Source of the DNA: Bacillota bacterium
GTDB lineage: Bacteria > Bacillota > Clostridia > Acetivibrionales > DSM-1351
Reading direction: 5' to 3'
NCBI GenBank assembly: GCA_023443515.1
Contig: JAEZUC010000111.1
Location: 12,971-76,970 of the forward strand
DNA length: 64,000 nt
Part shown: piece by piece, positions 18,475 to 26,798 of the stretch
Layout of the letters: every line of letters starts with the position of its first letter
How positions within the stretch are numbered: the first letter of the stretch is position 1
Made by a program: the position numbers and the translations under genes
The notes under the pieces: generated by a model
What the model saw: only the letters and a program-made list of their open reading frames with translations
What the model was told of the DNA's origin: nothing
Databases searched by the model: none

Positions 18475-19710
18475 TTATTCAACAGTAAACTTAATAGAAC
18501 TTAGTATATTTTGAGATATTTCCTCCAAGCTTTCATAATTGTCGGCTGTTACAATAAAATAGCCCACCCTATCCCATGATGAATTAACTTTTCCTATTCT
18601 GTCTTCAATTCTTTTATCTATTGACCAATCCACGACTTCAGGTTGCATTAAACTTTCCATGCCTTCTATTTCTTTTAATATCCCTGGTTCAGCGTTAAAG
18701 AAACGTATAGAACTTACTTTGCTATTTTCTTCATTAATTTTAAAATTGTCATTGCATAATATTGCAAAATATGTATCTATGAATTTAAATTCATAAGCTT
18801 GTTCTATTAACTCAAAAATATAGTCTCCTGGGACTCTCGCTGCACATTCAATTAAATAAGGCTGTTCATTATACACTTTCCATTCAGAATGTAATAAAGA
18901 AGCTTTTATTCCTAACTTTTCAACAAGATTTATCTTTTCTCTTATTAACTTATCCTTTACATCATTTTTTAAATTTGCTGGTACAATATGTCCTCTTTCA
19001 ACAAAGGTTTTGTCAAAAGTGATTTTTTCAGTTATATTATTAAAAATTACCTTTCCATCCTTAACAAAGGTCTCAATACTATACTCTTGACCATCAATAT
19101 ATTCTTCTACTATATGTTCACGATTTAGCTTTCTTGATACCGTATTTGAATGTAATTCCTGTGCATTAGTAGTTCTTTCCCAAGCTTCCTCTATATCACT
19201 TTTACTGTTAATTTTACTTATTCCTATACTGGCTTGTAGTGTGGCTGGTTTAAATATTAGAGGTTTTCCATCATAGAATTCATATATATCCTCAATTGAA
19301 TTGACCTTTTTAAATAAAGGATGTGGTATGTTATATTTCTCACAAGCTAACCTTAAAAGACATTTATTAGTAAGTATCTTTCCATTTTCAGCTCCAATTC
19401 CCGGCAAACCTAAAATTTCTGATATCTTTGCTACAGCTCTTACTGAATAATCTCTTGCTGGAACAACTCCATCAAATTTTATTTGTTCATTTAGTTTCTC
19501 GGCAATTGGAATAAATTCATCAGATTCCAGGTACTTAGCTATTATTAATTCCTTGATTACTGGATTTTTATATTCATAAAGTTTATTTTTCTCACAAATA
19601 TCTTCTTCTTCTAACACATAAATATCAATATCCTCTCTTTCTCTAAATTTATTCAGAGTACTAACAGAAAGACCAATCATTAAAATCTTTTTTCTTTCAT
19701 TGTTCAACAT
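18475..19710 (-). CDS. ATP-grasp ligase, second of the cluster
   Basis: A 411-residue ATP-grasp protein only distantly like the one at 11495-12754. Visible are the nucleotide-binding lysine segment PLIFKPATLQASIG, the acidic hinge HIVEEYIDGQEYSIE and the metal-binding LIECAARVPGD. These fit the carboxylate-amine ligase group that makes dipeptides or amino acid conjugates. GGAGG precedes the ATG. It lies between the two MFS genes. ATP-grasp plus MFS pairs commonly belong to small-peptide pathways, so it probably makes a dipeptide building block or appends an amino acid. The substrate cannot be read from the sequence. Confidence 0.85.
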   Translation of the reverse strand: MLNNERKKILMIGLSVSTLNKFREREDIDIYVLEEEDICEKNKLYEYKNPVIKELIIAKYLESDEFIPIAEKLNEQIKFDGVVPARDYSVRAVAKISEILGLPGIGAENGKILTNKCLLRLACEKYNIPHPLFKKVNSIEDIYEFYDGKPLIFKPATLQASIGISKINSKSDIEEAWERTTNAQELHSNTVSRKLNREHIVEEYIDGQEYSIETFVKDGKVIFNNITEKITFDKTFVERGHIVPANLKNDVKDKLIREKINLVEKLGIKASLLHSEWKVYNEQPYLIECAARVPGDYIFELIEQAYEFKFIDTYFAILCNDNFKINEENSKVSSIRFFNAEPGILKEIEGMESLMQPEVVDWSIDKRIEDRIGKVNSSWDRVGYFIVTADNYESLEEISQNILSSIKFTVE

Positions 19711-19745
19711 CTACACCTCCATAACAATTTGTGAAGTAACCAAGG

Positions 19746-20999
19746 CTATGTTTCTAAACCAATAATATCTTTCGCCTTCTCTTTTTTTACATAAAATATC
19801 TTTAAACAATACATTAAGAAAGCCGATATAGTAGCCACTATAAATATACCTATCCATATTGACGTGAAGCCAAAACTATCTACTAAAACTCCAGCAACTA
19901 ATGTACTCAGTGATGATCCAAGCCAGTAAATAACATTCTGAACTGCATTTATTCTTCCTCTAAAATTAACCGGACTATTATCCGCAATGAAAACCCCTGC
20001 ACTTATGGTGCATATAATTTCACCAATACTCCATATAAATGTGGATAAGAAAAATCCTGAAGTGTTGTTAACAAATGCAAGCATTCCATATCCAAAGGCA
20101 AAGCACCCTCCAGATATGGCCATAGAAGTCAAGTTAGGACACTTCTTTAGTAATGACGTTATAAATATCGTAAACACTACAACTGTTACAGCATTTATGC
20201 TCATCATATATCCAAAAACTCCGGGGCCTTTATCTGCCAGTGCATTATTAACTGTTAGTGGTAACATAAACTTATGCTGAGAATATACAAATTGGTATAT
20301 AAGAAATAAGGCAAAAAACATTGCTAATTCCGGTTTTTTAAAAAATAAATCTATTATATTTCCATTACCTTTTAACTCATTTGTATTATCTATTTCCTTT
20401 TTCTTTATCTTTAGCTTTTCACTATAGCTATCATCAATGTATATATATACCAAAACAACAGCTATTAGAGAAGTAAGTCCATCACCTATAAAAAAAAGTG
20501 GCAAATATTTATTAAAAAATAAACCTGCAGCAATGGGTCCTATCGATGCTCCAATATTCATGCATAAATAATTAAGTGATATTCCAGATTCTCTTTTTTC
20601 ACTTGGTAGCGAATCTATAAGAAGCGCTCCAAATACAGGTCTTACAAATCCATTAAAAAAAGTACTAGCAAAAATAAGTATAATAATCAAATATTGGTTA
20701 CTAAAAAATGCACAAAAAATAAGTAGTATACCTGAAATACCTTGTCCATATAAATATACTTTTTTTCTTCCCAGATGATCAGATAATTTACCCCCTATCA
20801 TTGAGGCTGGAATGCTTATTAATGATGCACATGTTACAAGTACTCCAATTGTAATTACTGACATATTTAGCTTTTTAGTAAAAAACAAAGTTAAAAAAGG
20901 AATTACAAAATCACCTAACCTATTGATTAATGTAGCACTACATAATATATATATAGATTTTGGTAGCCCCCTATAAATTTTAAGTATATCTTTCATCAT
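19746..20999 (-). CDS. MFS transporter (DHA1-type drug/peptide exporter)
   Basis: A 417-residue protein with about 12 membrane segments and the classic motif A, GGKLSDHLGRKKV, between helices 2 and 3. It is the first gene of the NRPS operon. ACGGGG lies before tandem ATG codons (20999 and 20996); either could be used. Placing an exporter first gives high expression for self-protection. The second MFS protein in the operon is a different subgroup, so the two may handle different intermediates, or one may import a precursor. Confidence 0.85.
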   Translation of the reverse strand: MMKDILKIYRGLPKSIYILCSATLINRLGDFVIPFLTLFFTKKLNMSVITIGVLVTCASLISIPASMIGGKLSDHLGRKKVYLYGQGISGILLIFCAFFSNQYLIIILIFASTFFNGFVRPVFGALLIDSLPSEKRESGISLNYLCMNIGASIGPIAAGLFFNKYLPLFFIGDGLTSLIAVVLVYIYIDDSYSEKLKIKKKEIDNTNELKGNGNIIDLFFKKPELAMFFALFLIYQFVYSQHKFMLPLTVNNALADKGPGVFGYMMSINAVTVVVFTIFITSLLKKCPNLTSMAISGGCFAFGYGMLAFVNNTSGFFLSTFIWSIGEIICTISAGVFIADNSPVNFRGRINAVQNVIYWLGSSLSTLVAGVLVDSFGFTSIWIGIFIVATISAFLMYCLKIFYVKKEKAKDIIGLET

Positions 21000-21039
21000 T
21001 TACCCCGTTGTCGTATTATGATTTTATTTAATACAATCA

Positions 21040-21097
21040 CTTAGATTGAGTTTAAAAAATACACTCTAAGTTTATACCACTTTTATTTCCATGTAAA
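21040..21097 (-). promoter_or_regulatory. candidate promoter and operator of the NRPS operon
   Basis: On the minus strand TTTACA (21097-21092) and TATAAA (21076-21071, preceded by TGG as in extended -10 sites) are 15 bases apart. Directly downstream is an imperfect inverted repeat, cttagat at 21040-21046 and tctaag at 21065-21070, in operator position. No regulator gene lies in the cluster. Confidence 0.35.
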
Positions 21098-21174
21098 TAT
21101 TTTTTATATTAAACATTTTATCCTATATTATCCGATTTATAGAGACAGATTGAGTACATACAACTTTAATAATT

Positions 21175-21218
21175 AAAAAAGTTGCGATTATGAATATAAT
21201 TAATCATAAATCGCAACT
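21175..21218 (-). terminator. rho-independent terminator of the DUF2680-like gene
   Basis: On the minus strand the stem AGTTGCGATT / AATCGCAACT is followed by TTTTTT. It lies 21-64 bases after the stop at 21239. Confidence 0.8.
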
Positions 21219-21238
21219 AATATGGTTTATTTCATTTA

Positions 21239-21664
21239 TTATCTTATTCCGCAGCCTGCACCGTTTCCTCCACGGCCCATTCCATGTCCAAAGCCCATAC
21301 CATTTTGTCTGTCTCTTCTGGCATTTCCTGTTCCATCACAGTTTGCCTGGTTTTTTTTTATGTTATTGTATATTTCATCGGCCTCCTGCTGAGTAATTTG
21401 GCCATTTTTCACCTTTTCATCCAGAATAGCCTTTTTCCGCTCCAAAATTTCAGCTTTAAACTCATCCAGTTTTCCGGCTTCATTTGCTATAGTTCCATAA
21501 GTCTTTCCGCCTTCCCTTCCGGTATATACTTCGTTTACACTTTTTCCTGTCAAAGCCCCAGCAATCTCCGCAGGAGTTTTTAAGTCTGCCGCATAAACCA
21601 TTCCTGCTGCTCCAACTACTAGTACTGACAGTGTTACCGCCACAAGTTTCTTAATATTTTTCAT
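21239..21664 (-). CDS. secreted DUF2680-like protein with Gly/Met/His-rich tail
   Basis: About 141 residues. The N-terminal KNIKKL and hydrophobic stretch ending VYAAD form a signal peptide. The middle (LDEFKAEILERKKAILDEKV then QITQQEADEIYNNIKKNQ) is the amphipathic helix-turn-helix repeat seen in DUF2680/YckD-like proteins, which recall periplasmic metal-responsive proteins of the Spy/CpxP shape. The tail is GMGFGHGMGRGGNGAGCG, rich in Gly with Met, His and Cys. GGAGAG precedes the ATG at 21664. It diverges from a two-component system whose sensor also carries a GMGMGM stretch. Inferred role: extracytoplasmic partner of that sensor, perhaps metal binding. Confidence 0.75.
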   Translation of the reverse strand: MKNIKKLVAVTLSVLVVGAAGMVYAADLKTPAEIAGALTGKSVNEVYTGREGGKTYGTIANEAGKLDEFKAEILERKKAILDEKVKNGQITQQEADEIYNNIKKNQANCDGTGNARRDRQNGMGFGHGMGRGGNGAGCGIR

Positions 21665-21708
21665 ATAAAACACTCTCCTTTATAAAAATAATTTAACAAT
21701 ATCACTTT

Positions 21709-21816
21709 ATGTACACATTATAATAAGTAATTGTGGCAAAACTTTGACAAAAGTTCGAAAAAATTATGTCATGTACACAGATTTGTCACAAACGGCTTTT
21801 TTGTTCATGCTATAAT
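21709..21816 (+). promoter_or_regulatory. divergent control region: two ATGTACACA repeats and an extended -10
   Basis: Direct repeats ATGTACACA occur at 21709-21717 and 21771-21779. A TGCTATAAT extended -10 lies at 21808-21816, 25 bases before the response regulator start. A TTGTCACAAA and TTGACAAAAG motif lie between. The repeats may be sites for the response regulator. Inference from spacing only. Confidence 0.4.
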
Positions 21817-21840
21817 TAGCTAGAAACGGAGGGATATAAC

Positions 21841-22533
21841 CTGGATAAAAAGATTCTTATTGCTGACGATAATGAAGGAATTCTTGACATACTAAAAACG
21901 TACGTGGAAAAAGAGGGTTTTACGCCACTGCTTGCACACGACGGACTTGAGGCTGTAGATATTTTTAACAAATATCATCCAGCGTTATTGCTGCTTGATG
22001 TTATGATGCCAAAGAAGGACGGGTTTGAGGTTTGCCGTGAAATCCGTCAGAAATCAAATGTGCCGATAATTATGATTACCGCAAAGGGTGAAGATTCAGA
22101 CAGGATTATGGGACTTGATATCGGAGCTGATGACTATATCGTTAAACCCTTCAGTCCCGGCGAGGTAATGGCACGAATCCGGGCTATATTAAGGCGAATA
22201 GATATTTCAGGTGAGGATAATCAGAAGATTATTCAGCATCCGGGACTAGAAATTAACTTAACTGATTACGAAGTAAAAGTTAACGGTTACCCGGTTAATC
22301 TTACAAAGAAAGAAATAGAAATCCTGTGGCTTTTATCAACAAATCCCGGGAAGGTTTTTTCAAGAGATAACCTTCTTGACAGTGTATGGGGTTACGAGTA
22401 CTTTGGAGATGCACGCACGGTAGATACTCATATCAAACGTTTAAGAGCTAAAATAGATATTTCAGATAAAACAGCCTGGGATATAAAAACAATTTGGGGT
22501 GTAGGATATAAATTTGAGGTGCAGTATGTTTAA
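21841..22533 (+). CDS. OmpR/PhoB-family response regulator (CTG start)
   Basis: The receiver domain begins DKKILIADDN and contains the phospho-acceptor Asp in LLLDVMMPKKDG (near residue 52), ITAKGEDSD and the conserved Lys in IVKPFSP. A winged-helix DNA-binding domain follows (VNLTKKEIEILWLL, DARTVDTHIKRLRAKI). The normal N-terminus is only reached if translation starts at CTG 21841, 7 bases after CGGAGGG; the first GTG in frame (21904) would cut off the acidic pocket and has no ribosome site. So this is probably a real CTG start. The stop overlaps the sensor kinase ATG. Confidence 0.9.
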   Translation: MDKKILIADDNEGILDILKTYVEKEGFTPLLAHDGLEAVDIFNKYHPALLLLDVMMPKKDGFEVCREIRQKSNVPIIMITAKGEDSDRIMGLDIGADDYIVKPFSPGEVMARIRAILRRIDISGEDNQKIIQHPGLEINLTDYEVKVNGYPVNLTKKEIEILWLLSTNPGKVFSRDNLLDSVWGYEYFGDARTVDTHIKRLRAKIDISDKTAWDIKTIWGVGYKFEVQYV

Positions 22534-24310
22534 AAAAACTCTTGCATTTAAGCTAACCTTAGGTTTCGTAGTAATAGTATTTATATCAATGCTGGTAATC
22601 GGTGTGTTTTTTATTCATATGTTCAGGCAATATACCTTTGACACAAAAGAAAAAACAATGCTGGAAAAAGCTCATAATATATCAGAGGTAATAGCCCAAA
22701 ATACTATAAGCAATGGTCAGATGCGTGGCTTTGGAGGATTGATGCATTTCCTTAATACTATGACAGAGGCTGATGTATGGATTACGGACAGTGAGGGTAA
22801 TCCCGCTGTTTTTTCCGGAATGGGCATGGGGATGGGGATGGGACAAAAATTCAATTCAGAACCCATACCGTATGAATCAAAAAATGTTATCCATGAAGTA
22901 TTATCCGGAAAGGATTCTGTCAGTCACAGCTTTAGCAGTGTCTACAAAGAAACTACCTTAACGGTGGGAGTTCCTATTTTTGACACAAGCAATAATGTAA
23001 CAGGTTCAGTGTTTCTTCACGCCCCAATTACAGGAATAACTCCAACGCTTAATAAGGCTGTAAGTATTCTGTCAGTGAGCATAATTATAGCATTATCACT
23101 TGCAATAGCACTGGGACTCTTCTACTCCCTCTTGTTTACACGGCCTCTGAAGACTATGAATTCAATTGCAATAGATATGGCAAATGGTAATTATTCAGTG
23201 AGGACGGGCATAAGCAGTAAGGATGAACTTGGTCAGCTTGGAGGCTCCCTTGACCTTTTAGCTTCTAAATTAAGCTATACCATTAACCAGCTTTTTCAGG
23301 AAAAGGGTAAAATGAGTGATATTATTTCAAGTATATCAGAGGGCCTTGTAGCTTTTGACCTTGGGCTTAAACCATTAAGCTATAATAATGCACTATCTGA
23401 AATAATGAACCGTCCTCAACCCTACAAAACAGAACTATTGGTAAAAGACTTTGACTCTTTAGAAATTAACTTGTTGATTACTACAGTTATTAATGAAAAG
23501 AAATCTCTTCAGATTATTAAGAACTGGATGAATAAAATACTCAAGTTTACACTTTCACCTATTATTGATAATAATGAAAATGTTACAGGTTGTGTAGTTT
23601 TGGTTCAAGACATTAGCGAAAGCGAGCGATTGGAACAGTTGCGAAAGGACTTTATAGCCAATGTTTCACATGAATTCCGCACTCCCCTTACAGTGATAAA
23701 AGGATCTATTGAAGCCTTAAATGATGGCACTATAGAAAAAAAGGAAGACATTGAACGTTACCACAGTAGAATACTTTCTGAAACCAGAATCCTTCAAAGG
23801 CTGGTTGGTGACCTTCTTGAACTTTCACGTCTTCAATCCGGCAAAATTTCGGTTAATGAAGAAAAAGTTCATATTGCTAGCTTGCTGTCTGATTTAACAA
23901 AAAGTATGCAAACAATTGCCGTAAAAAAGGAAATATATATAGAATATTCTCCTATCGTAAATGTACCCCCTGTATCAGGCGATTATGACAGATTGAGGCA
24001 ATTATTTACTATTTTCATTGATAATGCTATTAAATATTCACCTGAAAAAACAAATATCCATATTGGAATTGGTGTGAAAAGTAATCTTGAAATAACTATT
24101 CAAGATAATGGATATGGTATATCTGATGAGGAACTCCCGTATGTCTGGGATCGTTTTTACAAAACTGATAAATCACGAAAAGGCAATGGCACAGGTCTTG
24201 GACTTGCAATTGCAAAGCACATTATCCAATTGCACGGAGGCTATGTAACAATGCAAAGCAGTCCTGGTGAGGGTACAACCGTAACAGTGTATCTTCCCTA
24301 TTGCGAATAA
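22526..24310 (+). CDS. sensor histidine kinase (HAMP-PAS-HisKA-HATPase) with Gly-Met sensor loop
   Basis: About 594 residues. Two membrane helices (residues about 10-32 and 180-208) flank an extracytoplasmic domain. A HAMP segment (PLKTMNSIAIDMANGNYSVR), a PAS-like region, the phospho-acceptor His in VSHEFRTPL (near 380) and an ATPase domain (DNAIKYSPE, DNGYGISDEE, GTGLGLAIAK) follow. The sensor domain holds FSGMGMGMGMGQKF near residues 95-108, an unusual Gly/Met repeat suggesting soft-metal contact. The ATG at 22526 lies inside the last codons of the response regulator (GAGGTG upstream). It is probably autoregulated and may control the divergent secreted protein and the downstream ccdA-tlpA genes. 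Confidence 0.9.
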   Translation: MFKKTLAFKLTLGFVVIVFISMLVIGVFFIHMFRQYTFDTKEKTMLEKAHNISEVIAQNTISNGQMRGFGGLMHFLNTMTEADVWITDSEGNPAVFSGMGMGMGMGQKFNSEPIPYESKNVIHEVLSGKDSVSHSFSSVYKETTLTVGVPIFDTSNNVTGSVFLHAPITGITPTLNKAVSILSVSIIIALSLAIALGLFYSLLFTRPLKTMNSIAIDMANGNYSVRTGISSKDELGQLGGSLDLLASKLSYTINQLFQEKGKMSDIISSISEGLVAFDLGLKPLSYNNALSEIMNRPQPYKTELLVKDFDSLEINLLITTVINEKKSLQIIKNWMNKILKFTLSPIIDNNENVTGCVVLVQDISESERLEQLRKDFIANVSHEFRTPLTVIKGSIEALNDGTIEKKEDIERYHSRILSETRILQRLVGDLLELSRLQSGKISVNEEKVHIASLLSDLTKSMQTIAVKKEIYIEYSPIVNVPPVSGDYDRLRQLFTIFIDNAIKYSPEKTNIHIGIGVKSNLEITIQDNGYGISDEELPYVWDRFYKTDKSRKGNGTGLGLAIAKHIIQLHGGYVTMQSSPGEGTTVTVYLPYCE

Positions 24311-24406
24311 AGAATACTACCCTTATTCGAATAAAGTTGTTTAGTATATACCTGTTTAGGGTACTAACAATTTAATATAAGAATAACTTTGCAAAGGAAG
24401 GTGATT

Positions 24407-25093
24407 TTGCTGTCTCCCGTATATTATTTTCTAACATTTACAGAAGGAATTTTAACCTTTATTTCACCCTGCTTGCTACCTATGCTTCCTATATATTTTA
24501 TTTACCTTGCCGGCGGATCTGACCAAAATATAAATTCTAAAAGGAGATTACTTATAAATTCTATAGGCTTTGTTATAGGATTTACAGTGATATTTACTGT
24601 ACTTGGTGCAACGGCCACTTCATTGGGGCATTTTCTGTCCAATCACAGAAGCTTATTAGAAAAGATAAGCGGTGTAATTATGATTGTATTCGGTTTGAAC
24701 TTTATAGGTATACTAAAATTAGGTTTTATAAACATGGAAAAAAGAATTGATTATCAATTTAAAAGTCTTCGATTTATAACCTCTATAATATTTGGTATGG
24801 TTTTTGCTCTTGGTTGGTCTCCCTGCCTTAGTTCCTTTTTAGGCTCAGCTCTTGCCCTTGCCAGCAACTCAAAAACCATTTTTGAAGGAGTACTTTTACT
24901 TCTCTGTTTTTCCATCGGACTTGGTATTCCGTTTATAATTACTTCAATTATATTTGAGAAGGTAAAAGGTGCTTTTAAGCAAATACAGGCACATAGCAGA
25001 ATAATAAACATTGTTTCGGGAGCACTTCTCATTATTGCAGGTATTTTAGTATTTACCGGCAGCTTTAAATATTTTAGTTATTTTGGTTTATAA
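24407..25093 (+). CDS. ccdA: CcdA-family thiol-disulfide transmembrane protein
   Basis: About 228 residues with six membrane segments. The two conserved Cys-Pro-type sites are present: FISPCLLPMLPIY in helix 1 and GWSPCLSSF in helix 4, which pass electrons from cytoplasmic thioredoxin across the membrane. Translation probably starts at TTG 24407, behind GGAAGG. The next gene is a membrane-anchored thioredoxin (25 bases downstream), the normal partner of CcdA. The gene follows the two-component system by about 100 bases and may be under its control. Confidence 0.88.
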   Translation: MLSPVYYFLTFTEGILTFISPCLLPMLPIYFIYLAGGSDQNINSKRRLLINSIGFVIGFTVIFTVLGATATSLGHFLSNHRSLLEKISGVIMIVFGLNFIGILKLGFINMEKRIDYQFKSLRFITSIIFGMVFALGWSPCLSSFLGSALALASNSKTIFEGVLLLLCFSIGLGIPFIITSIIFEKVKGAFKQIQAHSRIINIVSGALLIIAGILVFTGSFKYFSYFGL

Positions 25094-25117
25094 AGTATAC
25101 TAACGGAGGAACGTTTT

Positions 25118-25678
25118 ATGATTAAAAAGGTCACAATTATTATATGGATAATAGCAGTGTTTGCAATTATAGTAGCAGCTTACACCTTCTACTCAAAGTA
25201 TAAATTTCAGAATTTTGTAACGCCGCCACAAGATACCGCTTCACAAAGTCAAGCCACCCAAAGCACGAAAATTATGGCTCCGGATTTCACTTTAAAGGAC
25301 ATTGATGGAAAAGCCGTCAAACTATCTGATTATAAAGGAAAAATTGTAATACTCAATTTTTGGGCAGTCTGGTGTAAATATTGCTTGCTTGAAATGCCTG
25401 ATTTTAATGAACTTGATAAACAATTTGCTAAAGATAATAATGCTGTAATTCTGGCAGTAGATGTTCAAGAATCTGAAGCTACTGTTAAGAAATATCTTAC
25501 TTCAAATAATATTGAACTGAAAGTTCTGATGGATACAGACGGTGCTGTTTCACGTACCTATGGAGTTTCGGGATTTCCGACTACCTTTTTTATTAACAAG
25601 GATGGTTCATTATACACCTATGTTTCGGGAAAAACAGATAAGGAAACAGTGCTGGAAATAATTGATAAAATGGAATAA
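25118..25678 (+). CDS. membrane-anchored TlpA/ResA-like thioredoxin
   Basis: 186 residues: an N-terminal membrane anchor (residues about 5-22), then a TlpA-like fold beginning APDFTLKDIDGKAVKLSDYK, the redox motif WCKYC in NFWAVWCKYCLLEMP and the cis-Pro region GFPTTFFI. It reduces or oxidises thiols outside the membrane, using electrons passed by CcdA encoded just upstream. The substrate is not evident; no cytochrome c genes are visible, so cysteine-rich secreted proteins (or the Cys-containing DUF2680-like protein) are possible targets. GGAGG lies 7 bases before the start. Confidence 0.9.
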   Translation: MIKKVTIIIWIIAVFAIIVAAYTFYSKYKFQNFVTPPQDTASQSQATQSTKIMAPDFTLKDIDGKAVKLSDYKGKIVILNFWAVWCKYCLLEMPDFNELDKQFAKDNNAVILAVDVQESEATVKKYLTSNNIELKVLMDTDGAVSRTYGVSGFPTTFFINKDGSLYTYVSGKTDKETVLEIIDKME

Positions 25679-25737
25679 CAATTAAATTAATTAAGACCTG
25701 CAAAGCAGAAAGTTTTTTGTTTTAACACCTATACTCC

Positions 25738-25950
25738 CGTATAAAATTGTATCAATGATTGCTTCCAAGATATTTGCATGTGTTTCTAGCGGCTCATCAT
25801 AGGATATTTTACCGTCGCTCACATTCATCGTCCATGATTCATTGTTTTGCTAACCCCTACATCGTGTAGGGGTTCCGGTAAAATATCCATGTTCGCCGAC
25901 AAACATCTGCAAATATCTTTAACCAAGCTTCCATTGATACAATTTATACT
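25738..25950. repeat. nested imperfect palindrome of about 210 bases
   Basis: The left arm 25738-25815 (with TAAAATTGTATCAATG, AAGATATTTGCA and GGATATTTTACCG) is matched in reverse by the right arm 25874-25950 (CGGTAAAATATCC, TGCAAATATCTT, CATTGATACAATTTATAC). Near the centre is a second hairpin, CCCCTAC / GTAGGGG, at 25854-25873. No coding frame explains it. It could be a MITE, a folded RNA or a long terminator region of the ccdA-tlpA operon. Confidence 0.7.
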
Positions 25951-26059
25951 CACGTACGGCTAGAAAAGATAAAAATTAAGTTTTCAGGACAGCCTCTTGG
26001 TTTTACTTGTAATACGCATTTTCCTTAGTATCCTGACTTTCTGCGTATTAACATTCCCT

Positions 26060-26548
26060 TCATATATTCTGAATATCACAGTTCTCCAACTCTTCCAACC
26101 TTTCTCTAAAGTGAGTCAGATGACTCTTCATGTGGCTGACATAGTGGTTCAATAAACTTTCCAAAGTACTAAAGGTGGAATTCTCATCCCAGTTAGTATT
26201 CCACCTATGTACTAAACATTTTTCATTTAAATTCAAAATTATGTTTACTATAAGTTTATTATAGTAATAAAACAATAAAAGTAGATCTGAGAAGCACATA
26301 TTCTGATAATTCTGGATTCTAAGCCACTCAACATTATTGTAATCAGGAAATTCCATTACTTCAGACAATTGTAGCCTTACAAAACGTTGGTGATTATTTG
26401 ATGCTGAATCAATTAAATGACCGATTATTTCTTTTAAAGTCCATTTATCCTCTGAAATCCTATATGATGATATTTGTTCATCAATCTCAGAAAAGTCATC
26501 CTTAAATATTTTAATTAATTCATCCAATGCTTTTGCAATATTGTCCAT
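26060..26548 (-). CDS. DinB-like four-helix protein
   Basis: About 162 residues, mostly helical, with DKWTLKEIIGHLIDSASNNHQRF, the signature of the DinB/YfiT superfamily (first metal His in GHLIDS) and later His residues in LNHYVSHMKSHLTHFRERL that complete a metal site. Members are metal-dependent thiol S-transferases or damage-inducible proteins of unknown substrate. AGGAG lies 5 bases before the ATG at 26548; a longer in-frame start upstream has no ribosome site. It is monocistronic, with no informative neighbours. Confidence 0.75.
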   Translation of the reverse strand: MDNIAKALDELIKIFKDDFSEIDEQISSYRISEDKWTLKEIIGHLIDSASNNHQRFVRLQLSEVMEFPDYNNVEWLRIQNYQNMCFSDLLLLFYYYNKLIVNIILNLNEKCLVHRWNTNWDENSTFSTLESLLNHYVSHMKSHLTHFRERLEELENCDIQNI

Positions 26549-26798
26549 AATTTCTCCTAACTTATTAGAAATATAATATCTATATTTTACCATAAATTGC
26601 TACTTGAATGACTTTTCGGTAAATATTTTTTTGGATATTTTCTGATTTAAGTAAAAATGAAATTGATATTTAACTTAAATCGTGTTATATTTTAACTAAA
26701 TATGTACTTCATTACACTCATTTCGTCTTTTCTTCTCGACAACACTATTCTTATTTTAATCGTAACAGGAAAAAAATATTTAAAAGGAGTGTTTTTTT

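Noticed and set aside
21284..21583. 99-codon hydrophobic frame on the plus strand
   Set aside because: Antisense shadow of the DUF2680-like gene with no ribosome site.
22810..22850. GGGATG-type repeat as a possible regulatory or phase-variable tract
   Set aside because: Explained by the GMGMGMG codons of the kinase; the copies are not identical and units are multiples of three.
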